Shown piece after piece: positions 1 through 6,234 of a stretch of DNA of 6,364 nt. The notes under the pieces are model-generated. The model was not told the DNA's origin, did not search any database, and saw only the letters and a list, made by a program, of their open reading frames with translations. How positions within the stretch are numbered: the first letter of the stretch is position 1; every line of letters begins with the position of its first letter. Origin of the DNA: Phycisphaeraceae bacterium (GTDB taxonomy: Bacteria > Planctomycetota > Phycisphaerae > Phycisphaerales > Phycisphaeraceae); contig JAESSU010000353.1 of assembly GCA_016763955.1 (NCBI GenBank), positions 1 through 6,364 of the forward strand. Direction: 5' to 3'. The translations under genes were made by a program, and so were the position numbers.

Positions 1-688
1 CGCGGTCGACACCTTTTTCGACGCTGAGTCTGCCGACCACGCCGATGATCAGGCCTGTTGTTTCGATGCCTAATTCTGTACGAGCTTGGGTGCGTGAATG
101 GGTTAGTGGATACTCTTCTGGTCGGATGGCATTGGGGATGTAGGTGAGTTTGGCTGCGTCGATTTTGAGCTTGTCCAAACAGTGGTCATAGAGTTTAGGA
201 CTCACTGCGATGACTTGATCGTATCGCTTTAGACAGTAGTTGTCTATGTGGTAATAAAGCTTGGTTCGTAGTGTTTCACAGGTCCATCCATGCACGGTGG
301 TGACGAGTTTTAGATTGGGTAACTTGCGACCCATGAGTAAGCCTAGGAGGTTTGATTTGTAGTCGTGGCCGTGCCAAATATTGATGTGTTGTTCTTGGCA
401 ATAGTTTAGAAGTGCCTTGTAAGTTTTGGGACTTATGGGGCCTGCTTCTGGAATTTCAAATAGCTGACAACGATGGTTGACGGCTTGTTGTTTAAGGGTG
501 TTAAAGTCTTTGCTGTTTTTCGGGTAGATGTATGCAGCTTGCATTTGGTAACGCGAAGGATCGAGGTACTGTGCAGAGCGAATGATGGTTTTATCTGGTC
601 CGCCGCCGCTGTTGGCAACGACACGTACGTGCAGTATTTTGGGAGCAGCGGGATTGGGTTTGATTAGATGCATGGGCATAATGTTCAT
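1..688 (-). CDS. Glycosyltransferase family 4 (GT-B fold), 3' end missing
   Basis: Partial gene: 229 codons are visible and the reading frame runs off the left edge without a stop. The translation shows a GT4 N-terminal acceptor domain: SGGGPDKTI (residues 27-35) in the glycine-rich loop, IWHGHDYKSN (104-113), TTVHGW (130-135), VIAVS (159-163) and IPNAI (184-188). The donor-binding domain begins at VGRLSVEKGVD (218-228). The usual C-terminal EX7E region lies outside the window. The GGGP(E/D)KTI plus HGHDYKSN pairing fits a GT4 subfamily that I recall from exopolysaccharide and exosortase-type clusters. The enzyme should transfer a nucleotide-activated sugar to a growing glycan at the inner face of the cytoplasmic membrane; donor and acceptor are unknown. 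The ATG at 688 was chosen because GGAG (696-699) lies 7 nt upstream. The frame stays open upstream to a TAA near 843, so ATG 724 is possible but has no Shine-Dalgarno. ATG 679 and 673 are less likely. Confidence 0.88.
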   Translation of the reverse strand, partial: MNIMPMHLIKPNPAAPKILHVRVVANSGGGPDKTIIRSAQYLDPSRYQMQAAYIYPKNSKDFNTLKQQAVNHRCQLFEIPEAGPISPKTYKALLNYCQEQHINIWHGHDYKSNLLGLLMGRKLPNLKLVTTVHGWTCETLRTKLYYHIDNYCLKRYDQVIAVSPKLYDHCLDKLKIDAAKLTYIPNAIRPEEYPLTHSRTQARTELGIETTGLIIGVVGRLSVEKGVDR

Positions 689-795
689 AGACCGACTCCG
701 ATGCTTTTGTAAAATCAGTTCCATGCTTAGGAATAAGCGATGGGCTGGTTTTGAGCTTTCCCCATTTTGTCTTGTGACGGTGGGGTAATCGAATG

Positions 796-832
796 ATACC
801 CATCGGGTATGTTTTGACCGCGTTGCAAACGC
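796..832. repeat. Pair of small perfect hairpins in the GT4 leader
   Basis: Two perfect inverted repeats lie 9 nt apart: ATACCC-ATC-GGGTAT (796-810) and GCGTT-GCA-AACGC (820-832), with stems of 6 and 5 bp and 3-nt loops. They sit 109-145 nt upstream of the GT4 start in the transcribed direction. They could be operator half-sites, an RNA leader structure or chance. Neither has a T-tract on either strand long enough for a terminator. Confidence 0.35.
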
Positions 833-940
833 ATTGGTGGCTTAAACAAAACGCCGCGTACAGAAGCAACAGGACAAGTTCATTGGCGATTGGTATAGTT
901 TGCCGAACCTTTTTTACAGTTTTATTCGTTTTAGTCTTGG

Positions 941-962
941 TGTTCTGTGTACTCGCAGAACA
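941..962 (-). other. Hairpin just downstream of the radical SAM stop codon
   Basis: A perfect 7-bp inverted repeat, TGTTCTG (941-947) and CAGAACA (956-962), with an 8-nt loop, begins 16 nt after the radical SAM stop codon. On the minus strand it is followed by CCAAGAC rather than a U-tract, so it is not a standard rho-independent terminator. It could stabilise the 3' end of the mRNA or cause weak pausing. Confidence 0.35.
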
Positions 963-977
963 GCGTTACGTTGTGGT

Positions 978-2204
978 TCACAGCATGAATCCGGGGCAGG
1001 TTGCGCAGGGATTGTCCTTGCTTTGCTCCGCGGAAAGTTTGTGTTTAAAGCTTCGTCTGGAAGCCTGATATTTTGGGCCGTTCCAGATTTTTTTAAAGCC
1101 GTGTTCTAGGACATTGCCCATGTCATCAGCTTGTTCAAATGAACCGCAGCAGGTGGAGACTTCGCCGTCCCAGTTGATGACGCTCATTCGCCAGGGCCAG
1201 TCACAGTTCATGGTTTTTTTGCCGTTGAACTCTTCTCCCCGGACGGGTTTGTCTTCCATGAGGTCTTGATACTGTGGTAGGGCAAAATTTTTGTCTTCGG
1301 GGAGCCATTCTTGGAGGTGGTCTTTGATTTTCTTTTCAAGAATGTCCGGTGCTAACCCCAGTGGTTGAAGGTTTTGGTCTTTGTCTTTGAAACGGATATT
1401 GAGTGAGGGTGTTGAGAAAACTGCTTTGCAGCCTAGCTCGTCTGCTAGCAACTGGAACGCTTCTTGTTCGTGTTCATTTTTTTTGGTGACGACAAAGTTT
1501 AGTTGCACTTGGGGCGTGGCTGATTCCATCGCATTACGTGTGGTAATGATGTGACGGATTTTTTCCACTGAGTCCTCTAGCGTTTTACCTGGCTGATAAC
1601 ATTCGTAGGTTTCTTGTGTGGCACCGTGCAGTGAACAGGTCATCAGATCCAAGCCGGAATTAACGAGCGATTCGGCTTGTCCTTTGCCGGGTTTAAAGGC
1701 ATGGAGATTGGAACTGATATAGGTCCAGATGCTATTGTCGTGGGCGTATTGGATCATCTTGTAAATGTCAGGCACGATCAATGGATCACCCCACATCGAT
1801 AGGTCTAGGCTATGGAGTGTGCCTTTGACTTGGTTGATGAGTGACTGATAATCCTGGAATGTCATGGAGCCTTTGGGGCGGCCTTGAAGTCCGATTCCTG
1901 TGGGGCAGAGCTGACATTTGGTGTTACAGATATTTGTCGATTCGATCTTCATTTTGTAGGGCATGCCGATGACGCGCTGTGTTTTAAAATAAAACTGCAC
2001 GTTGATCAAAGCCATGTTGGCAAGTTTGCGAACACTAAGGTATCGACGATTTCGCCAGAGGTAGAATACCGCTCGTGCGACAAAGTCGATGGTGATAGCC
2101 ATCCATGCGTAGAGTTTGAATCGGCTAGGCTGGCTTTTGAGTTTGCCAGTGTACGCAACGGTTCTCGCTAGTGAGGCGTTGACATTGAGATTAAGTGTAG
2201 TCAT
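978..2204 (-). CDS. Radical SAM protein with C-terminal SPASM-type cysteine domain
   Basis: A 408-residue predicted iron-sulfur enzyme. The radical SAM signature CX3CX2C is seen as CNTKCQLC (Cys93, Cys97, Cys100) after IESTN; it binds the 4Fe-4S cluster that cleaves S-adenosylmethionine. LDLSMWGDPL follows where the family has its SAM-contacting glycine-rich strand. The C-terminal part carries CDWPW (Cys334), WDGEVSTCCGS (Cys352, Cys353), a DDMGNVLEHGFKKIWN segment and CATC (Cys400, Cys403), a SPASM-like pattern expected to hold auxiliary clusters. SPASM proteins modify peptides, sugars or other small substrates; the substrate here cannot be told. The first 75 residues precede the barrel and include a hydrophobic or amphipathic stretch (about 33-50) that may touch the membrane. 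Its ATG overlaps the stop of the upstream ligase-like gene by 4 nt (ATGA), with a weak GAGG about 12 nt upstream, so translation is probably coupled. Family is certain; function is open. Confidence 0.92.
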   Translation of the reverse strand: MTTLNLNVNASLARTVAYTGKLKSQPSRFKLYAWMAITIDFVARAVFYLWRNRRYLSVRKLANMALINVQFYFKTQRVIGMPYKMKIESTNICNTKCQLCPTGIGLQGRPKGSMTFQDYQSLINQVKGTLHSLDLSMWGDPLIVPDIYKMIQYAHDNSIWTYISSNLHAFKPGKGQAESLVNSGLDLMTCSLHGATQETYECYQPGKTLEDSVEKIRHIITTRNAMESATPQVQLNFVVTKKNEHEQEAFQLLADELGCKAVFSTPSLNIRFKDKDQNLQPLGLAPDILEKKIKDHLQEWLPEDKNFALPQYQDLMEDKPVRGEEFNGKKTMNCDWPWRMSVINWDGEVSTCCGSFEQADDMGNVLEHGFKKIWNGPKYQASRRSFKHKLSAEQSKDNPCATCPGFML

Positions 2205-3631
2205 GGGGTAATCAATCCTCGAATAAGTTCTGACATCGGGCCACAGATTGGCGGATTGTCGAGGTTGCGAATTTTGTTGTGCTGGTGAACTAAATCTTCT
2301 TCAGAGGTATGTGTCAACGCTCCGTTAAGACGAGCAATGTGCTGACGGGTGATGTGGGGCATGACGCTTGCAAGCACCATCAACAGCCAAGGAAGTTCTA
2401 CGACTTCCACGGAGAGGAAGATGGCCCCGAAGGCAAAGATCAACAAGCTACTTTCACATCCAATGGCCAACTGAAGGGTGTGTTTCGTTAGCGGTTCCAC
2501 CGGTGCGTCCGGATTCTTTTCCCTAGACTCCGCGATATAACGACGGCACATACTTCGTGTTCGTCGCAAGCTCCAGAAAGCGGTGAGTTGGATGGCTAGG
2601 TAAGTCAGTAAAACAGGGATGCCACTGTCAGCAGCAAGCTGGATGTACTGACTGTGGATGGTACGACCCACGCGGTCTGCACCGTAGTTGTTAATGAAAA
2701 AGGCTGAGTTGCGAATGCCCTGGCCGGTCATGGGATGGTCCATCGCGATGGCCCAGCCAGCAGACCAACTGTCAAAGCGAGACTGTGCGCTTTGATCTGC
2801 ATCATAGTGTTGGCTGGAAAGGAATCGATCTTGAATTTCCTGTCCCGCAAGTAAAGGTAAAATCATTGCGATCAGTAGCAAGATCAGAGCCGCTTGGAAA
2901 CGCGGACGGTGATTGACCAAAAGCCATACAATCCCCACAACGGCGGACAACATCGCACCGCGTGAATAGCTCATCAGCGTGGCATGTAGAAGCATAATGG
3001 CGATGATCCAGCAAGCGAGTTTGACCATGTTGCTTTTGACGCTTGTGGCAAAGCTATAAGCAAGAGGAATACACATGGCAAGCATGAGGCCTGCACCGTT
3101 ATTATCCAGTCCACCGTAGCCTTTATGGTAAATGTCCAGCCGGTTTTCAATGATGTACAGATAATTGATTTCGTATGCCACATAGCCCACCGCTAAAACG
3201 ATCATTGCGAACATGGTGCGGATTTGCCAAAGTCTGTCGAGGAACAGGCTGGCAATCAAAGCCATGATCATGATCTTGCCATATTCAATGCCCCATTGCT
3301 GTGCGACTTGGGGGTAGTACGCATTGAGCATACTGCACAAAAGCAGTACAGAATAAAGCAAAATCAGGCAGGGCATCACATGAAAACGCACGCGGAAAAA
3401 ACCACGCCCGGCATTGATCGCTAAACTGGCAAACACAATCAATGAAGCGAACAATGACCAACGTAATTGCATCGGCAAAGCCCAATTCCACAGATATTGT
3501 GGACGAAGCACGGCAAACGAATAATACAGGAGGATCCCCCAAAATGGGTGATAGATAGCACCTAGGCCTCCAAGTAACGTTGCACAAGTTAGAAAAAGTA
3601 TATGTTTCATACGAAACGTATCCTCGAACAT
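2201..3631 (-). CDS. O-antigen ligase/polymerase-family membrane protein, exosortase-associated O-ligase type
   Basis: A 476-residue polytopic membrane protein with roughly 12 hydrophobic segments and a hydrophilic C-terminal tail (about 427-476). Features of the Wzy/WaaL superfamily are visible: SYSRGAMLS (221-229), followed by helices, then a periplasmic-type loop with DHPMTGQGIRNS (298-309) and IHSQYIQLAADSGIP (325-339), where His326 and the SRG arginine (Arg224) match positions usually important in these enzymes. DNNGAGLMLAM (176-186) and the YHPFWGILLYY N-terminus resemble the putative O-glycosylation ligase group associated with exosortase A. Expected role: transferring or polymerising undecaprenyl-linked glycan on the outer side of the inner membrane. 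Ligase and polymerase cannot be separated by sequence. The ATG at 3631 has AAGGA 9 nt upstream. An in-frame ATG at 3610, eight codons in, also has GAGG about 11 nt before it and would give a start nearer the first helix. The gene lies 43 nt after the GT9 gene and overlaps the radical SAM gene. Confidence 0.88.
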   Translation of the reverse strand: MFEDTFRMKHILFLTCATLLGGLGAIYHPFWGILLYYSFAVLRPQYLWNWALPMQLRWSLFASLIVFASLAINAGRGFFRVRFHVMPCLILLYSVLLLCSMLNAYYPQVAQQWGIEYGKIMIMALIASLFLDRLWQIRTMFAMIVLAVGYVAYEINYLYIIENRLDIYHKGYGGLDNNGAGLMLAMCIPLAYSFATSVKSNMVKLACWIIAIMLLHATLMSYSRGAMLSAVVGIVWLLVNHRPRFQAALILLLIAMILPLLAGQEIQDRFLSSQHYDADQSAQSRFDSWSAGWAIAMDHPMTGQGIRNSAFFINNYGADRVGRTIHSQYIQLAADSGIPVLLTYLAIQLTAFWSLRRTRSMCRRYIAESREKNPDAPVEPLTKHTLQLAIGCESSLLIFAFGAIFLSVEVVELPWLLMVLASVMPHITRQHIARLNGALTHTSEEDLVHQHNKIRNLDNPPICGPMSELIRGLITP

Positions 3632-3640
3632 TGGTTTTCT

Positions 3641-3656
3641 TCCTTTCTCCCAACAC
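3641..3656 (-). promoter_or_regulatory. Ribosome-binding region of the ligase-like gene, shared with the methyltransferase leader
   Basis: On the minus strand this reads GTGTTGGGAGAAAGGA, with AAGGA 9 nt before the ATG at 3631. The same string, lacking one base, precedes the methyltransferase ATG (5891-5905). The match is longer than a Shine-Dalgarno alone needs, so it may be a common translational or regulatory element or a duplicated leader. Confidence 0.55.
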
Positions 3657-3660
3657 GCAC

Positions 3661-3679
3661 GCTGATAGCCTAGATCAGC
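3661..3679 (-). other. Hairpin spanning the GT9 stop codon
   Basis: A perfect 6-bp inverted repeat, GCTGAT (3661-3666) and ATCAGC (3674-3679), with a 7-nt loop, includes the GT9 stop codon (3675-3677). No T-run follows, so termination is unlikely. It lies in the 43-nt spacer before the ligase-like gene and might tune translation between the two. Confidence 0.25.
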
Positions 3680-4904
3680 CTACCTGACGATAGGGCAGAA
3701 CTTGAAGCGATAACTCGCGATTCTGTTTATCATCAGGGCGGGTGAGTCGTTGCTTAAGCACACGCTGGATCGCTGCCACGGCATCATCAGTCTTAATCGC
3801 ATCAAGACAAACATTGCTTTGGTCGCATATCCGTTTGTAGCAGGGGCCACACGGCACATTTGCTACAAGTTTTTCTCCCAGTCCGAATAAGGCAATTTCT
3901 TGTTGGCAAGTGGGTCCAAAACTTGCCACGACACCTTTGTTAAGTGCAATTGCTACGTGCATTGCCATGGTGTCTCCGCTGAACATTACGTCACACAAAT
4001 CAATCAATGCCACAAATGCAGGCTCTTGGTGTTGTGTTCCACCATCGAATATGCCTTGGGTATCACTTTTAGATTCGAGCTTTCGATAAATCTGATCAAT
4101 GATCGGACGTTCGTCAGGACCGCCAAGAAGTAAAACCTGTATGCCAGGTTCTTGTGTTTGAAGTTCTTGAATCAATGCTGCTTGTTTTTCCGCGGGCCAC
4201 ATCTTGTTTGCAAAAACTTTCCCCGCACCCACGTTGATACCCAATGTCGGACGTGAAGCGTCCCATCCTTTGGCGGTGAGGCATTGAACATGCTTAGCAC
4301 GTTCGCTTTGATCCAAAGGCAAGGTGTATCGTTGGTTTTTATATTCCCACCCAAACGCGCTGTAAATCAGCTGTGGATAAGTCAGGGTGTTTTGATTAAA
4401 TTTCAATTCATCAGACATCCCCAACTCAAAATAGCTCACCGCCTGAGGGTTCAGTGGAATCGGTGTGCCAAATGGACTTAAACCCACGCCCAATTTCCGG
4501 GTCGCTGAAATTGACATCGCAAGACCAGCTGGCTGAGGTTCTTTATCCAAGCAAATCATCAAATCGAACTGTTCATGAGTGAGTGATAGGGCAGTCATCG
4601 CGTCCATGACCAACAAGCGATCAATGTCGTTGTGACCTTTGAGCATGCGAGCTGCATTGGGTTTGGTAATCCAAGTGATCTGGCTATTGGGATACTGACG
4701 GCGAAGTTCAGGCAGTATGCAAAGTGTGCGAACCACGTCGCCAAGAGCACCGAGCTTAATGATGCAAATCCGAGATACGTAGGGGGCATACTGTTCACAG
4801 CCATCACACAGGCCATTAGCAATACAAGGCTTGTCACCACGATAATGGCGACAGTCCGGTGACAGGCTGTTAGTTGCTGGAAATGGGTAGCTCGTTGCAC
4901 ACAT
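3675..4904 (-). CDS. Glycosyltransferase family 9 (heptosyltransferase-like) with cysteine-rich N-terminal module
   Basis: A 409-residue GT-B glycosyltransferase of the ADP-heptose:LPS heptosyltransferase family. ICIIKLGALGDVVRT (46-60) is the family's N-terminal nucleotide-fold motif with the conserved GD. The C-terminal domain has GINVGAG (222-228), LLLGGPDERP (258-267), MFSGDTMAMHVA (307-318) with the donor-site SGDT and His, ASFGPT (327-332) and CGPCYKRIC (352-360). It should add a heptose or related sugar to a glycan on the cytoplasmic side. The first 40 residues carry an extra Cys18-X8-Cys27-X5-Cys33-X2-Cys36 pattern (CRHYRGDKPC and CDGC) suggestive of metal binding; I recall similar extensions in some GT9 proteins. 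Start is uncertain: ATG 4904 has AAGGG 11 nt upstream, but an in-frame TTG at 4931 has AGGGG 9 nt upstream and would add nine residues. Both starts lie inside a direct repeat whose second copy lies upstream of the methyltransferase. The gene lies 172 nt after the methyltransferase. Confidence 0.9.
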   Translation of the reverse strand: MCATSYPFPATNSLSPDCRHYRGDKPCIANGLCDGCEQYAPYVSRICIIKLGALGDVVRTLCILPELRRQYPNSQITWITKPNAARMLKGHNDIDRLLVMDAMTALSLTHEQFDLMICLDKEPQPAGLAMSISATRKLGVGLSPFGTPIPLNPQAVSYFELGMSDELKFNQNTLTYPQLIYSAFGWEYKNQRYTLPLDQSERAKHVQCLTAKGWDASRPTLGINVGAGKVFANKMWPAEKQAALIQELQTQEPGIQVLLLGGPDERPIIDQIYRKLESKSDTQGIFDGGTQHQEPAFVALIDLCDVMFSGDTMAMHVAIALNKGVVASFGPTCQQEIALFGLGEKLVANVPCGPCYKRICDQSNVCLDAIKTDDAVAAIQRVLKQRLTRPDDKQNRELSLQVLPYRQVG

Positions 4905-5020
4905 CTGGCTGTTTTCCCTTAGACAAATCAAACGGAATAACCCCTACAGGTGTTATAGTCGGCACGATCCGCAGGCCTCTTAATATAAACTGGAAAAGTT
5001 TTTTAATGATTTTAGGTGGT
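4852..5020. repeat. Degenerate direct repeat, copy A (GT9 leader and first codons)
   Basis: This stretch aligns with 5940-6116 in the same orientation. Two exact 14-nt blocks anchor it: 4875-4888 matches 5963-5976, and 4935-4948 matches 6027-6040. By hand, 61 of 74 aligned positions match across 4875-4948, with a single 4-nt gap. Similarity weakens but continues to about 5020, with many transition differences and conserved pieces such as AGTCGGC and CTTAA. Copy A includes both possible GT9 starts and about 24 codons, and similarity stops near where the cysteine module of GT9 begins. A near-palindrome, ATAACACC-TGTA-GGGGTTAT on the minus strand (4937-4956), lies in copy A but is not preserved in copy B. 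Confidence 0.8.
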
Positions 5021-5076
5021 TAAGACGTATGAGATACAGCGGTTTTTTGCCGCCAGCATAGAAAATGGAACGCGAT

Positions 5077-5883
5077 TCACGCGACCTTGGCCATGATGAT
5101 ATTTCTTGATGGTAGTAACTGTGTCTTTTCAATGGGGCGTTGGAGCACAGTCACGATATTGGTCCGATAATTTCTTAACCCATTGTGATTCGTTAGCCGC
5201 ATGTACAATAGCTCTACGATTACTAGCGGGCCAAGCATGGCCGTGTCTGCTGAGGAATTGACCATTTTGATTTCAACAACCTGTAGCCCGTGAGCCTTAG
5301 CCAACGCGTCAATCTGTGAGGCTGTATTGATATGGTAGTGCGTCGGAAAAACATCTGCTTCGGCCCGCCCGTCGAGTAGGTTCACGATTTTGTTTTTGAG
5401 TTTCTGTGGGAATACAGCTGCAAGGCAGGTCAGCGGTGACCACTTATTAGGCGTGTGAAAAATAAAGTTCCCGCCGGGCTTAAGGACCCGTTTGACCTGT
5501 GAAAATAGGGCATCTGGATCATCGATGTGTTCCACAACCATGTTGGCTGTTAGCAGATCGAAGGATTGATCCTCAAAAGGCAGATCATAGAGAGACCCTT
5601 TGACGGTGCGGTGATGGCATTGGTTTTTCTGTAGCGAGACATCATCACAGTCAATGCCGATGATTTCACCAGCGGTATTAATAAGTTGTTTTTGACGCGC
5701 TTGTGCTTGCTTTATCCAGGCAGGTACAAGTGTGTGACCACATCCCATATCCAGCCAGCGATCTGCTGGAGTTAGGCAATGTTCGAGCGTATTTAAATAG
5801 GCATATTGCGAGTTCTTTTGCCCGGGCACAATTTGATTGCACATCCACCAGTACAGCCGGTCCATTCTCTGATGCCAAGTCAT
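5077..5883 (-). CDS. Class I SAM-dependent methyltransferase (Methyltransf_11-like)
   Basis: A 268-residue soluble Rossmann-fold methyltransferase. Motif I reads RWLDMGCGHT (42-51), with the usual GxGxG shortened to MGCGH. The acidic residue at the end of strand 2 is Asp78 in GIDCDD. SLYDLPFEDQSFDLLTANMVVEHIDDP (97-123) covers the adenine-contacting loop and motif IV, and LKPGGNFIFHTPN (134-146) is the post-IV strand. The C-terminal 100 residues (from about 168) are less conserved and should hold the substrate lid. Family knowledge gives S-adenosylmethionine-dependent methyl transfer, but the acceptor cannot be read from the sequence; in a glycan cluster a sugar or lipid intermediate is the natural guess. 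The ATG at 5883 has AAGGA 7 nt upstream. The gene is flanked on both sides by copies of a degenerate direct repeat. No terminator follows it, so read-through into GT9 is likely. Confidence 0.9.
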   Translation of the reverse strand: MTWHQRMDRLYWWMCNQIVPGQKNSQYAYLNTLEHCLTPADRWLDMGCGHTLVPAWIKQAQARQKQLINTAGEIIGIDCDDVSLQKNQCHHRTVKGSLYDLPFEDQSFDLLTANMVVEHIDDPDALFSQVKRVLKPGGNFIFHTPNKWSPLTCLAAVFPQKLKNKIVNLLDGRAEADVFPTHYHINTASQIDALAKAHGLQVVEIKMVNSSADTAMLGPLVIVELLYMRLTNHNGLRNYRTNIVTVLQRPIEKTQLLPSRNIIMAKVA

Positions 5884-5890
5884 ATTCGCG

Positions 5891-5905
5891 TCCTTTTCCC
5901 AACAC
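5891..5905 (-). promoter_or_regulatory. Ribosome-binding region of the methyltransferase gene, matching the ligase leader
   Basis: On the minus strand this reads GTGTTGGGAAAAGGA, placing AAGGA 7 nt before the ATG at 5883. It supports that start and is the near-identical partner of 3641-3656, differing by one missing G. Confidence 0.55.
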
Positions 5906-5939
5906 AGGCCCAGAACCCATGCCGTGTCGTTAATTCAAT

Positions 5940-6116
5940 CCGTCTGTAGACAGGCTCTTAGCTGCTGGAAATGGGTGATTTGTTGCACGCACACATCGGG
6001 CTGTTTTGCCTTAACCAGTCCAAGCCGAATAACCCCTACAAACGGTACAGTCGGCGTAATTCATGGGTTGCTTAAGGTAAGCAGGAGAAAGTCTTTGAAT
6101 CTTTTGAGATATTTCT
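5940..6116. repeat. Degenerate direct repeat, copy B (methyltransferase leader)
   Basis: Partner of 4852-5020, displaced by 1088-1092 nt in the same orientation. It preserves the AGGGG ribosome-binding-like string, the TTG (6023) and the ATG (5996) at the same spacing as the two possible GT9 starts. A 4-nt insertion after the ATG shifts the frame, and the reading frame ends at TAA 5958-5960. It is therefore either a broken remnant of a GT9 5' end, a duplicated leader kept for regulation, or a leader with a 21-codon peptide. The methyltransferase start lies about 57 nt further on. Confidence 0.78.
5958..6023 (-). pseudogene. Possible remnant of a GT9 5' end or 21-codon leader ORF
   Basis: From the TTG at 6023 the minus strand reads LDWLRQNSPMCACNKSPISSS then stop. 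It corresponds to the start of the GT9 gene (LICLRENSQMCATS...), sharing the LR-NS-MCA pattern before a 4-nt insertion destroys the frame. No further GT9 sequence follows, as the motifs CRHYRGDKPC and KLGALGD are absent. A translated leader peptide cannot be excluded, because an AGGGG lies 9 nt before the TTG. Decay of a partial duplication is the simpler reading. Confidence 0.35.
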
Positions 6117-6202
6117 GAGGCTGTTTTTCCCGATTGTCCGACCTCACTATTGATAAATCGTTGTGTTAGACATGGGGTAAAAACAGTTATGGGACACTGG
6201 AG

Positions 6203-6234
6203 AAAAACCCTTGCTCACTGTGGTGAGAAAAGGG
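6203..6234 (-). terminator. Rho-independent terminator of the unit to the right
   Basis: On the minus strand the order is CCCTT, TT, CTCAC, CACA loop, GTGAG, C, AAGGG, then TTTTTCT. This gives two 5-bp stem sections around a small internal bulge, followed directly by a T-run (6207-6203). On the plus strand there is no T-run after the stem, so it acts on leftward transcription only. It should end a transcript entering from the right edge, implying that the methyltransferase cluster starts from its own promoter between about 5884 and 6202. Confidence 0.75.

Larger units (their letters stand above)
689..977. other. 289-nt gap without a convincing gene, with small inverted repeats
   Basis: This gap separates the radical SAM stop codon from the GT4 start. 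Short open frames exist on both strands, but their translations are low-complexity or arginine/cysteine-rich with no domain motif, and they overlap one another. Three small inverted repeats are visible: 941-962 just after the radical SAM stop, 820-832 and 796-810. None is followed by a T-run on the minus strand, so no intrinsic terminator is called. No convincing -35/-10 pair was found. The GT4 gene could be read through from upstream or have its own promoter here. Confidence 0.6.

Noticed and set aside
591..869. Minus-strand open frame of 92 codons overlapping the GT4 start
   Set aside because: It overlaps the real GT4 frame, is rich in Arg/His/Cys/Thr, and shows no domain. The GT4 frame has clear family motifs.
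793..1109. Plus-strand open frames covering the gap and the end of the radical SAM gene
   Set aside because: They run antisense into a confident gene, overlap each other and have no recognisable motif or convincing ribosome-binding site.
3285..3656. Minus-strand 123-codon frame inside the ligase-like gene
   Set aside because: It is a shadow frame of the membrane protein, and its translation shows no domain.
4955..4995. TATAAC or TATATT as -10 promoter boxes in repeat copy A
   Set aside because: No acceptable -35 box lies at 16-18 nt, and the boxes are poorly preserved in copy B.
5027..5056. GCGG-CAAAAAA-CCGC inverted repeat after the methyltransferase stop as a terminator
   Set aside because: The stem is only 4 bp and the A/T run is in the loop, with no T-run after the stem on the minus strand.
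6117..6135. A third partial copy of the repeat (GGGAAAAACAGCC on the minus strand)
   Set aside because: The resemblance to the two copies is limited to about 12 nt, and the flanks do not align.
5884..6202. Sigma-54 type -24/-12 promoter in the methyltransferase leader
   Set aside because: TGGGCC...TTGGG-like strings occur, but the GG/GC spacing and core bases do not fit.
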